A DNA stretch of 34,899 nt from Candidatus Thorarchaeota archaeon. Its GTDB lineage: Archaea; Asgardarchaeota; Thorarchaeia; Thorarchaeales; Thorarchaeaceae. Below the pieces are notes generated by a model. The model searched no databases. It was not told the origin of the DNA and was given only the letters and a program-made list of their open reading frames with translations. Positions 23,413-30,843 of the stretch are shown in pieces; the first letter of the stretch is position 1; each line of letters begins with the position of its first letter. The stretch spans positions 1 to 34,899 of the forward strand of contig JAEORG010000264.1 in assembly GCA_016841005.1 (NCBI GenBank), given 5' to 3'. The translations under genes and the position numbers were made by a program.

Positions 23413-23886
23413 TTAGTTATCTGGTTGGAATATGTCATCGTATAATCCTTCAAGAATTTCTTTGTGTTTTTGTTCTTCTTTTGCTAGAGTTTCGAACACA
23501 GTCCGATGAGCTGCAACACCAGTTAGCTCAGAGAGTGTTTTGTAGAATGAGTTTGCTCCGTCCTCTCGTTTGATAGCCACGACCAGGATCTCTTGTGGTG
23601 TTGAATCAGGTGCAAGCGGAATGTCGATAAGGTACTTGCTCAGACCTGTATCTTCAACCTCGGCAATAGTCTTACATGTGAATGTATCACAGACATCAGT
23701 CTTCAAAGCCTCCATCAGCTTCTCCTTGTGTCCAATTTCTTGTTTTGCAAGTTCTTGAAGAAGTTTACCCGAAGCTTTCAGTGTTGCTTCCTCAGAAGCT
23801 TTGGTGTAAAACTCGTAAGCCTCATCTTCCCTTTGAATCGCAAGGGAGATTAATTGTTCAAATGATTGCTGAACCGACATAGCCAT
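23413..23886 (-). CDS. Rubrerythrin-like ferritin-fold diiron protein
   Basis: A four-helix ferritin-like protein of about 158 residues without a rubredoxin domain. Candidate diiron ligands are in IQREDEAYEFY near residue 20, KQEIGHKEKL near 55, IKREDGANSFY near 110, and EEQKHKEIL near 142, the E/ExxH pattern of rubrerythrins. The likely role is peroxide reduction or iron handling. CDTFTC between helices two and three is an added cysteine pair. A minus-strand TATA-like CTTAAATC (23913-23920) places the transcript start almost at the ATG, so the message may be leaderless; an ATG at 23880 is equally possible. Confidence 0.88.
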   Translation of the reverse strand: MAMSVQQSFEQLISLAIQREDEAYEFYTKASEEATLKASGKLLQELAKQEIGHKEKLMEALKTDVCDTFTCKTIAEVEDTGLSKYLIDIPLAPDSTPQEILVVAIKREDGANSFYKTLSELTGVAAHRTVFETLAKEEQKHKEILEGLYDDIFQPDN

Positions 23887-24000
23887 TACCGCGCATATGA
23901 ACATTATGCCCTGATTTAAGCCTGATGTTAAGACACTCACATTTTCGAGTACCGAATCTTTTTTTCTTTCAAAAAACGTTGCTCGTAAGGTTGTTAAATT

Positions 24001-25290
24001 TTATTTTGGAAGGATTTCTTTCATCTCAGATGGTAGGTACTTGTGTAATGCTTTTGGAATCTGAACACTACCATCTTCTCGTTGAAAGTTTTCCAAAATA
24101 GCAACTATGGCTCTGGGATTTGCCATCATTGTACTATTTAGTGTGTGAGGGTATCCCTTTTCCGTTCCACCTTTCTTCAGTCTATATTTGATATTTAATC
24201 GAGTCGCCTGATATGATGTACAATTACTGCACGATCCAGCTTCTCTGTATTGACCCTGTCCTGGCATCCATGCTTCTAAATCGTATTTCTTCGCTGCAAC
24301 TATTCCAATATCTCCAGTACACACATTGACCACTCTATAGGGTATGCCAAGCTTCTGGAAGAATTCTTCAATATTCCCGTTTAGTTCCTCATGGATTTTC
24401 CATGACTCATCAGGATGACTGAACACAAATTGTTCAACCTTATTGAACTGATGAACTCGGAATATTCCTTTTGTGTCCTTGCCATGTGTTCCAGCCTCTT
24501 TTCTGAAGCATGCGCTTATTCCTGCGAATTTTAAGGGGAAATCTGTAGGCTCAAAGACTTCATTCATGTGCATAGCACCGAGTGGGTGTTCTGATGTAGC
24601 AATAAGATAGAGGTCTTCATTCTCAATCTTATACATCACATTCTCAAAATCTGCAAGATCAGTGACTCCTTCATATGGCTCTCGTCTCATCATGAATGGC
24701 GGGTAGATGGGAATAAAGTCCTTCTTTATCAGCATCTCAAGTGCAAGTCTTTGCATAGCTAGGTCAAGTAAGACAAGTTCATTCTTCAAGTAATAGAATC
24801 TTGCCCCTGCAACCTTTGATGCTCTCGGGATATCAGCTAGGTCAAGGCTCTCAAGTAAATCTACATGACTCTTGACATCGAAGGTATGAACCGGTTTTCC
24901 ACCCCACTCACTTACAACTTCATTGTCTTCATCACTCTCACCATAAGGAACAGAGTCGTGGAGGATATTTGGTATACTCATCTGAATGGTCTTAAGCTCA
25001 GTTTCAAGTCGGTCCTTTTCCTCTTCTGTATTCTTGATGTTTGCATTAACTTCGTTTACTTGATTGATAATTTCAGTTGCGTCTTCTCCTTTCTTCTTAA
25101 GTTCTCCAACCTTCCTTGAGAATGCATTTCGTTTAGTTCTAAGCTCCTGAATCTCTTTCATAAGAGATCTGACTTTTTCGTCCAAGACGAGGAGCTGCTC
25201 AAACTCCTTTAGTTTCTCCTCGTTTCTCCTTCTTTTGAGGTTATTACGAATAAGATCAATATTCTCGCGAATGAATCTGATATCAAGCAC
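24001..25290 (-). CDS. serS: Seryl-tRNA synthetase
   Basis: A class II seryl-tRNA synthetase of the common (not the methanogen) type, 429 residues. The N-terminal 110 residues form the two-helix coiled coil that grips the long variable arm of tRNA-Ser. The catalytic core has motif 2 in CFRKEAGTHGKDTKGIFRVH with FNKVEQF, the serine-binding ATSEHPLG (TSE loop), and motif 3 in NPRAIVAILENFQREDGSV. I chose the GTG that gives MLDIRFIREN, the normal SerRS start, with AGGTGA five bases upstream; the frame continues three codons to another GTG. Confidence 0.96.
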   Translation of the reverse strand: MLDIRFIRENIDLIRNNLKRRRNEEKLKEFEQLLVLDEKVRSLMKEIQELRTKRNAFSRKVGELKKKGEDATEIINQVNEVNANIKNTEEEKDRLETELKTIQMSIPNILHDSVPYGESDEDNEVVSEWGGKPVHTFDVKSHVDLLESLDLADIPRASKVAGARFYYLKNELVLLDLAMQRLALEMLIKKDFIPIYPPFMMRREPYEGVTDLADFENVMYKIENEDLYLIATSEHPLGAMHMNEVFEPTDFPLKFAGISACFRKEAGTHGKDTKGIFRVHQFNKVEQFVFSHPDESWKIHEELNGNIEEFFQKLGIPYRVVNVCTGDIGIVAAKKYDLEAWMPGQGQYREAGSCSNCTSYQATRLNIKYRLKKGGTEKGYPHTLNSTMMANPRAIVAILENFQREDGSVQIPKALHKYLPSEMKEILPK

Positions 25291-25332
25291 CGAAATCACC
25301 TAGTGTTATGAGATTAATTCTTGATTTCCTTT

Positions 25333-26442
25333 TCAGTTCATTGGATTTGCAATAGCTCGTTCATATGATTTCTCCAGACTTACTATCTGCGTGTCCCATG
25401 AATAGTCTTTTTCAATCCTTTTTCTACAGTTCTCTCCCATCAACCTTCTTAATTCTGGATCATTTCCAAGTTTCCGCATTCCATCAAGTACAGCATCCTT
25501 ACTATCCGGTTTGACTAGCACTCCTTCATTCTCGGATAATAGATGGATTGTTTCACCAATCGCAGTGGTAATCACAGGTAATCCACAACTCATTGCCTCC
25601 ATTACACTAAGTCCAAGTCCTCCAATATTTTGAGGAATGACAAATGCATCCATCTGGCTCAAGATTCTCGGTACCTGGTGATGGGGAAGAGTTCCTAGCC
25701 ATTTAATTGAATCATCATCTACAGCATTTGCAATCTGTGATTTGAGCATCCCATCTCCAATCAGAGTTAACCTTGACGATGGATTTTCCTTATGATAATC
25801 GCCAAATGCTCGAAGCAATAGATGTACTCCTTTGTCATAGCTTAAGCGGCCAACGTAGACAAAATCCACAATATCACCATCTTGTTTCTTTGTCGGAGGT
25901 CGAAATCTGTTAATTTCAATTCCATTTCTCACGACACTAATCCTCTCTTCTGGAATACCATATCTAAGGAAGTATGGTTTTTGAGAGGGATCCACAAGTA
26001 TGACTTCATCATATCGCTTGGCGGCAAAGAGAGATGCTTTCCAAGCAATCCCAAATATGGTAGTGTAAGCCGATCCGCCTTGAGCATATGCCAAGTGATA
26101 TGTAACTGCTAAAGGTGGTAATGACTTCTTGAAGAATGGCAAGACGAATTCTGTACTACCTGAATTCATCTGAACATGCAAAATGTCAATCTGATTCTTT
26201 TGACATTCTCGTGCAATCATCCGAACAGCGCTTACGGAATCTATTGAGAAATGAGGATTAAGTTGTACCGCAGGAAATCTGTGTATATTGCCTTCAGGAA
26301 GTCCACCAACCGTTTCGGACTGTGTAAACGCATGGACCTCATGACCTCTTTCAATCAATCCCTTGAGCACACTATTTGCCCGGATGCAGAGTCCATCTGC
26401 TGCATGAAATTTGCTGACCATGCCAATCCTCATAGGAACCAT
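25333..26442 (-). CDS. GT4-family glycosyltransferase
   Basis: A GT-B fold glycosyltransferase of about 369 residues. The N-terminal domain starts MRIGMVSKFH and contains IDILHVQMNSGS. The C-terminal nucleotide-sugar domain has VDFVYVGRLSYDKGVHLLLR, LTLIGDGMLK, VIPQNIGGLGLSVMEAMSCG (the EX7E region) and GLPVITTAIGE. It likely adds a sugar to a lipid or protein acceptor at the inner membrane face. The open frame runs back into the endonuclease gene, but a TATA-like CTTAAAG at 26463-26469 puts the transcript start at about 26441, so a leaderless start at 26442 (or the ATG at 26433) is likely. Confidence 0.88.
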   Translation of the reverse strand: MVPMRIGMVSKFHAADGLCIRANSVLKGLIERGHEVHAFTQSETVGGLPEGNIHRFPAVQLNPHFSIDSVSAVRMIARECQKNQIDILHVQMNSGSTEFVLPFFKKSLPPLAVTYHLAYAQGGSAYTTIFGIAWKASLFAAKRYDEVILVDPSQKPYFLRYGIPEERISVVRNGIEINRFRPPTKKQDGDIVDFVYVGRLSYDKGVHLLLRAFGDYHKENPSSRLTLIGDGMLKSQIANAVDDDSIKWLGTLPHHQVPRILSQMDAFVIPQNIGGLGLSVMEAMSCGLPVITTAIGETIHLLSENEGVLVKPDSKDAVLDGMRKLGNDPELRRLMGENCRKRIEKDYSWDTQIVSLEKSYERAIANPMN

Positions 26443-26462
26443 AGTCGTGCAGTTTCTACTCC

Positions 26463-26469
26463 CTTTAAG
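26463..26469 (-). promoter_or_regulatory. TATA-like element for the glycosyltransferase gene
   Basis: The minus strand reads CTTAAAG, centred about 25 bases before the chosen ATG. No Shine-Dalgarno sequence is present, which fits a leaderless message. Confidence 0.45.
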
Positions 26470-26489
26470 CGCTTTCGATGAGTAATTTC

Positions 26490-27128
26490 TTACAGCACTG
26501 CAGATGGGCAAATTTTGTTCAGGTTGCATTCAACACATTTAGGATTCTTGGCATTACAGGTCTTCCTTCCATGAGCACCAGCCAGCCGTGCATATTCATA
26601 CCAATCTTTTTGGGGAATTAATTCCATTAAATCTCTCTCAATCTTTTCTGGATTTTTTTCATCAGATAGACCAAGTCGCTGTGTTACTCGTCCAATATGT
26701 GTATCAACCACTACGCCTTCATTGATTCCAAAGACGACAGAAAGAACAACATTAGCAGTCTTTCTACTCACGCCTGGTAGTATCTTTAGCTCGTCAATTG
26801 ATTTTGGAATTTCCCCACCATACTGGTCAACAAGAATCTGTGAAGCCTTTTTGATATATTCAGACTTCCTATTGTATGTTCCCACGCTCCTGATAATCGA
26901 TACCAAGTCATTCATATCAGCTTTAGCCATTTTCTTTGGTGTAGGGTATTTCTTGAAAAGTTCTGGTGTGACTTTGTTTACCGATGCATCAGTTGTGTGA
27001 GCAGACAATAGCGTCGAGATTAGCATCTCAAAGGCATTGGTATGATTTAGGTAGGTTGCCGGAGCATCAGAATGAGCCTTTGTAAGTAGTTTCAGTATAT
27101 TTCTTATATCCGTCGTAGAGCCACCCAT
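26490..27128 (-). CDS. nth: Endonuclease III (Nth-type DNA glycosylase/AP lyase)
   Basis: A base-excision repair enzyme that removes oxidised pyrimidines and cuts the abasic site. The helix-hairpin-helix is LPGVSRKTANVVLS with catalytic lysine K123, and the catalytic aspartate is D142 in VDTHIGRV. The C-terminal iron-sulfur loop has C-X6-C-X2-C-X5-C spacing (CNAKNPKCVECNLNKIC). Length (212 residues) is normal. The N-terminal block is LLSAHTTDASVN, where most family members have SAQTTD, so a base-flipping glutamine is replaced by histidine. A minus-strand ATTAAATT near 27169-27176 may be its TATA element. Confidence 0.95.
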   Translation of the reverse strand: MGGSTTDIRNILKLLTKAHSDAPATYLNHTNAFEMLISTLLSAHTTDASVNKVTPELFKKYPTPKKMAKADMNDLVSIIRSVGTYNRKSEYIKKASQILVDQYGGEIPKSIDELKILPGVSRKTANVVLSVVFGINEGVVVDTHIGRVTQRLGLSDEKNPEKIERDLMELIPQKDWYEYARLAGAHGRKTCNAKNPKCVECNLNKICPSAVL

Positions 27129-27171
27129 TATGTTTTGAACCCCTCACTCTGATGTTGTCATACACTGCAAT

Positions 27172-28614
27172 TTAATCATATTCATTAATTTCGCTTTTTT
27201 CAACAGAATTAGTGTTGTCGTTTCCAAATGGTCCTTTTGCGATTGCGATAAGGATTAACAAATTCATGACTAACACAACAAGAAAAACAAGTGAAGGAAC
27301 AAGAAAGGTGTAGATTGCACCAGCTATCACAGGCCCCACTGATGATAGTATATACACAACAACCCAGAAAATTGAGAGAATCTTTGCTGTATCAGTCTGT
27401 GGAAGTCTTTTTCGAATCAAAATCAGAACAAGTGCAGCCCACAAAGAATCATTTACATATTTCATTACTATTGCAACAAATGGTGTAGTAAAGATGACTC
27501 CCAAACTTGGGAACAGCAGATTTGCTGCATTAATCACTTCAAGTGGAGCAATCACTGGAAATATAGGTGCAAAGTAAAGTAACGCTGCACTGATTGGCAT
27601 GACACTATAGACAACAATTGCTGCGCTCTTGACCCCTCTACGATCAGAAACACGTCCCATCTTCAGTAAAAGTGGAACTGAAATCAGGAGTTGAAACACG
27701 AGTATCAGATTAATTCCAGCAATATCAATTGCGAGAACCTCATTGGCATAGATGAGAGCAACAGTCTTGAAGAGCGAATCACTAATTGTATCAAGCACAA
27801 CAATGGATATCAATCCAGGTATGGCAGTGAGAAGTAATCCAACCGCTTTACGATTTTGATAGTAAAATTCTCTAAACAGCGGCCTCTGTGATTTTTCCTG
27901 TCGTTGGATACTAGGATCTAAGAAGTATGCCCTTACAGCGGATGAGATGAATAAAGACACTCCAGCAACTATGTACAAGACTCTGAATGTTTCTGGGAAT
28001 CCTATTATAGGTTCGAGAAATCCAAATACAACTAGTGAGATTATACTCAACCCTCTTCCAGCTGTGAACAGAGAGAGAGCAAAACCTCCGTGTTCTTTGG
28101 GCACATTTTCCATTATATACGCTGATGACCCACTTCGAAATAGGTCATGAACTGAATAGAAGAGCAGAGTCATAACAAGAATCCAAAAGTCCAAGAATAT
28201 GCCAATAAGAATGTAGTAAATCGATAGCACAAAAAATGCGCTCACTGCAATCTTCTTTCTATCCACAATGTCCCCAAGATACCCTCCTGATAATCTGAAA
28301 ATACTACTAAAAACCGAAACAACTGATAGAACTACGCCAATGACGAATACTTCCCATCCAATAGCTCTTAGATAGAGATTGAAATATGATGAGAGATAGT
28401 TGAACGTGCTTAATACCCATGCGGTAGCTAAGAATGTTCTATAGTTCTTGTTTGCAAAAATAGTTTGCAGAGATGCTCGCAAGCTTTGTTCTGGGGTCGT
28501 GGTATCTCCCTCGTCTGCTGGTTCCAATTTATTAGTCACTTGAAAGAGTTTCTGTATCTGCTCGTTGTCTGCTTTTCTTGATTCTGATTCTTCTTCTTGG
28601 AACAGCTCGGTCAC
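27172..28614 (-). CDS. MFS transporter
   Basis: A major facilitator superfamily permease of about 480 residues with 11 to 12 membrane helices. The polar N-terminal tail of about 55 residues is acidic. The loop after the second helix is GGYLGDIVDRKKIAVSAFFV, the MFS motif A form (GxLaDrxgRk), and it recurs in the second half as GRVSDRRGVKSAAIVVYS. The substrate is unknown. I chose the GTG at 28614 with GGGATG five bases upstream; the open frame runs eight codons further to a TTG. It precedes endonuclease III by 43 bp on the same strand. Confidence 0.9.
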   Translation of the reverse strand: MTELFQEEESESRKADNEQIQKLFQVTNKLEPADEGDTTTPEQSLRASLQTIFANKNYRTFLATAWVLSTFNYLSSYFNLYLRAIGWEVFVIGVVLSVVSVFSSIFRLSGGYLGDIVDRKKIAVSAFFVLSIYYILIGIFLDFWILVMTLLFYSVHDLFRSGSSAYIMENVPKEHGGFALSLFTAGRGLSIISLVVFGFLEPIIGFPETFRVLYIVAGVSLFISSAVRAYFLDPSIQRQEKSQRPLFREFYYQNRKAVGLLLTAIPGLISIVVLDTISDSLFKTVALIYANEVLAIDIAGINLILVFQLLISVPLLLKMGRVSDRRGVKSAAIVVYSVMPISAALLYFAPIFPVIAPLEVINAANLLFPSLGVIFTTPFVAIVMKYVNDSLWAALVLILIRKRLPQTDTAKILSIFWVVVYILSSVGPVIAGAIYTFLVPSLVFLVVLVMNLLILIAIAKGPFGNDNTNSVEKSEINEYD

Positions 28615-28682
28615 AATACATCCCAGAACATATGTCAATACGAGAATAATGATTCTCGTCTACACTATGTCACTATGGTTAG

Positions 28683-28688
28683 TATATA
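28683..28688 (-). promoter_or_regulatory. TATA box for the MFS gene
   Basis: TATATA (minus-strand context GTCTATATACTAA) lies about 70 bases upstream of the GTG start and predicts a leader of about 44 bases. Confidence 0.5.
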
Positions 28689-28772
28689 GACTCCTGTCTC
28701 TTTTGGTCAGGACGATATTCCCGAGAGTACGATGCCTCGAGAATCATCCACGTCTTCTTAGAGCATTGTCCA

Positions 28773-29024
28773 TTAGTCATCAAATACAAGCACACTAACA
28801 TCACCATCCGAAGTTGGCATGGCGACAAGTCGGTGTGTGCATATATCTGCAGTAAGAACAATGCACTCTGGTGGAGTCGCCGATCCTACAAGATTTCGTA
28901 CTGCCAGCTCTAAATTCAAAGCGACGAGTCTGACTATCTCTGGATCATTGAACGGGTCCACCTCACGTCCTGCTTCAGGACCGATTACGTTTGCAAATGT
29001 TGTATCTAATCCGCTTCGTATCAT
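28773..29024 (-). CDS. Small hypothetical protein (83 residues)
   Basis: An ATG frame with balanced codon use and a plausible fold: DPEIVRLVALNLELAVRNLV as an amphipathic helix, then ECIVLTADICTHRLVAMPTS and DGDVSVLVFDD as strand-like segments. AAAGGA lies 12 bases upstream. The pattern is compatible with a small alpha/beta regulatory domain, but I cannot name it. A longer frame on the opposite strand (28819-29235) has poorer protein character. It stands alone in front of the MFS gene, which has its own TATA. Confidence 0.5.
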   Translation of the reverse strand: MIRSGLDTTFANVIGPEAGREVDPFNDPEIVRLVALNLELAVRNLVGSATPPECIVLTADICTHRLVAMPTSDGDVSVLVFDD

Positions 29025-29514
29025 TTTATTTCATTTCCTTTCTTTTTCTACGGCTTTCACCGCGGGATTCTCTCTTAGAATGGTTCATCACAATCGAACG
29101 GGTTCATTGTATTCTCTCTCCTCTGTAGTTACCTACAAAATTATTCCAGAACCCGATAAGCCACAACTAAGAGGTGCTCCTGCAGATCAACCTCACAGCG
29201 AGTCCCCTAGCGCTTGCAGTAATGCAATTGGCTAGAATGGTTCTGGGCATTCGCAGGGTGGTTGTACTACAGATGAGATACCGTTGACTATGCCAATTGA
29301 CAATAATTCTAGAGCCACACGATTGTGAGTCATACTCTCGTAAATAGCTCTTTCACGGTCTACGTTAATCCCTTTCACCTCCAATTTAGCTATATCTCTG
29401 GAACATTCACTGGTGGCGCAGAACTAACTAGACTAATTGACTATAACTAACCAACTAGCTCTCTCTAGCCAGTTTTTATGCTCGGATTCATCCTTTTGAA
29501 TCCTACTACCAGTG

Positions 29515-29647
29515 TTTCGTAAGAAATTTTCACCTTCCCTGCATAATAATAGGGTTTGTTTCTAGAAACAGGCTGGAAACGTCGTAAGCTTATAATATAA
29601 TGGACTCTTACGAGGTGTTCTGTGAGGAGAAATAGGTTTCTTGGAAA
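29515..29647. promoter_or_regulatory. Cluster of dyad elements upstream of the tandem regulators
   Basis: TTTCGTAAGAAA (29515-29526), the perfect 14-bp palindrome TGTTTCTAGAAACA (29557-29570) and TTTCTTGGAAA (29637-29647) share the form TTTC-N-GAAA with spacers of 4, 2 and 3 bases. Separately, TCGTAAG (29582-29588) and CTTACGA (29607-29613) flank an AT-rich TATA-like stretch over 18 bases. These are candidate operators, most simply for the downstream Lrp-like proteins. Confidence 0.45.
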
Positions 29648-29687
29648 ATAAGTCAAAAGAGTGTTTGATATCTAAACATTCGGACAA

Positions 29688-29710
29688 GATATATACCTAG
29701 ATGCTATATA
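29688..29710 (+). promoter_or_regulatory. TATA elements for the first tandem regulator
   Basis: TATATA near 29688-29694 and CTATATAG near 29703-29710. The second is about 25 bases before the ATG at 29731, which predicts a leaderless message and argues against the in-frame ATG at 29701. Confidence 0.5.
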
Positions 29711-29730
29711 GTTCACATACGTGTGTTCGA

Positions 29731-30816
29731 ATGGCATCATTAGGTACTGGGGTTGCCAAGCTTCTTGGAAGGCTATCAATAAATCCTGCAACCCGTCAAT
29801 CCCAACTGGCTCAAGACCTTAATGTTACTCGATCAGCTGTAAATCAATTATGGAAAAAGTTGGAACAAGAAAACAATCTTAGAATTCTGAGTAACTTGGA
29901 CTACAAAGCAATTGGATTTCATCTTGTATATGGTTGGGTTGCAACAAGAACTGATAAAGATACATTATCAAAATTCCAGAAATGGATTGAGAATCATGAA
30001 TACACCATTAGTGTTGCGCGATCCAAATTGACATCTTTCATGGATGACCGTATTATATTCGAGTCGCTAGTACCTGAAGGTAATGATGTCAGATCTTTTT
30101 TGCAAACTGTGGAACGCTTCAGAAAGAAACCATACTCTCTGAATGTGACTTATGATTTCGCATCAAACATAGCGAATCACTTCAATTTTGGGTATTTCGA
30201 TGGTTCAACATGGAACTTTCAGACTGATTTTAGACTTGAGGCTGCAATTGATGCCGCAAAAAAATACGCAGACATCTTACCAGTAGGCCAATCAAAAAGA
30301 CAGGGAACAATTCGTAGAGTTTCTCTTCAGGATATTACAATAGCAGCAGCTCTAGAGTCAAATTACTTCGTCACTTCCTCTGAACTGTCCAATATCTTAA
30401 GCAGAGTGGGTCTTGATGTACCTTCAGAGAGAACTCTGCGAAGGCGAATCAATAAATTTAGAGAATTAACTGCACAGCCATATATCTCACTGGAGAATAT
30501 TGGCTTGTCAAGGACGTTCGCAGTTACACTCGAAGCCTCTGAGCAATCTAATGTTTCTAAGCTGTTACGTTCACAAGCTGTCACAATGCCAAAAGCTAGA
30601 GTGCTTTCTGGATCAGATTCTATGTTGCTGGTCTTAAACCTCCCCGCAGATACAGACTTGTTCTACATCTCTAATGCAATGACCCATATTGTAAGTTCCC
30701 CAACAGAGACGTGTACATTTATAGCAGAGCAAGTGCGAGAACGTAGATGGCTTGAAAACATCGTCCATAAAATGACTGTTAGAGTTCGAAGCAAGAAAGA
30801 AAAACCAGGAGAATAA
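29731..30816 (+). CDS. Two-module Lrp/AsnC-like transcriptional regulator A
   Basis: About 361 residues with two winged-helix plus ligand-domain units. The first helix-turn-helix (residues 17-50) is ATRQSQLAQDLNVTRSAVNQ with LWKKLEQENNLRIL, followed by a beta-alpha domain resembling the RAM/AsnC sensor (DYKAIGFHLVYGWVATRTD). The second unit starts near 205 (ITIAAALESNYFVTSSELSN, then PSERTLRRRINKFREL) with a second sensor-like part (FAVTLEASEQSNVSKLLRSQ). The C-terminus is basic. I chose the ATG at 29731 on promoter position. It is followed closely by a second regulator of similar layout, so the two probably act together. Confidence 0.82.
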   Translation: MASLGTGVAKLLGRLSINPATRQSQLAQDLNVTRSAVNQLWKKLEQENNLRILSNLDYKAIGFHLVYGWVATRTDKDTLSKFQKWIENHEYTISVARSKLTSFMDDRIIFESLVPEGNDVRSFLQTVERFRKKPYSLNVTYDFASNIANHFNFGYFDGSTWNFQTDFRLEAAIDAAKKYADILPVGQSKRQGTIRRVSLQDITIAAALESNYFVTSSELSNILSRVGLDVPSERTLRRRINKFRELTAQPYISLENIGLSRTFAVTLEASEQSNVSKLLRSQAVTMPKARVLSGSDSMLLVLNLPADTDLFYISNAMTHIVSSPTETCTFIAEQVRERRWLENIVHKMTVRVRSKKEKPGE

Positions 30817-30843
30817 AAACAACCTTTGAGGAATGGAACGAAA

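Larger units (their letters stand above)
29025..29730. other. 706-bp spacer with several dyads, no convincing gene
   Basis: No tRNA cloverleaf or credible coding frame found. The left half holds only short frames. The right half carries a perfect GGATTCA/TGAATCC hairpin (29484-29503), three TTTC-N-GAAA dyads, a TCGTAAG/CTTACGA repeat flanking TATAATATAAT, and two TATA-like boxes just before the regulator start. It is probably a complex promoter region and possibly holds a decayed gene or small RNA. Confidence 0.45.

Noticed and set aside
28819..29235. 138-residue plus-strand frame in the MFS upstream region
   Set aside because: Low-complexity Ser/Thr composition, no ribosome site, and overlap with the better minus-strand 83-residue frame.
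29484..29503. Perfect 7-bp hairpin considered as a tRNA T-arm
   Set aside because: The loop lacks the TTCRA pattern and no acceptor, D or anticodon arms can be folded around it.
29465..29656. 63-residue minus-strand frame in the long spacer
   Set aside because: Non-ATG start, no ribosome site, and overlap with the dyad cluster; composition is not convincing.
29701..29730. Upstream ATG of regulator A as the start
   Set aside because: It lies within a few bases of one TATA-like box and just ahead of another; transcripts from these would begin downstream of it.
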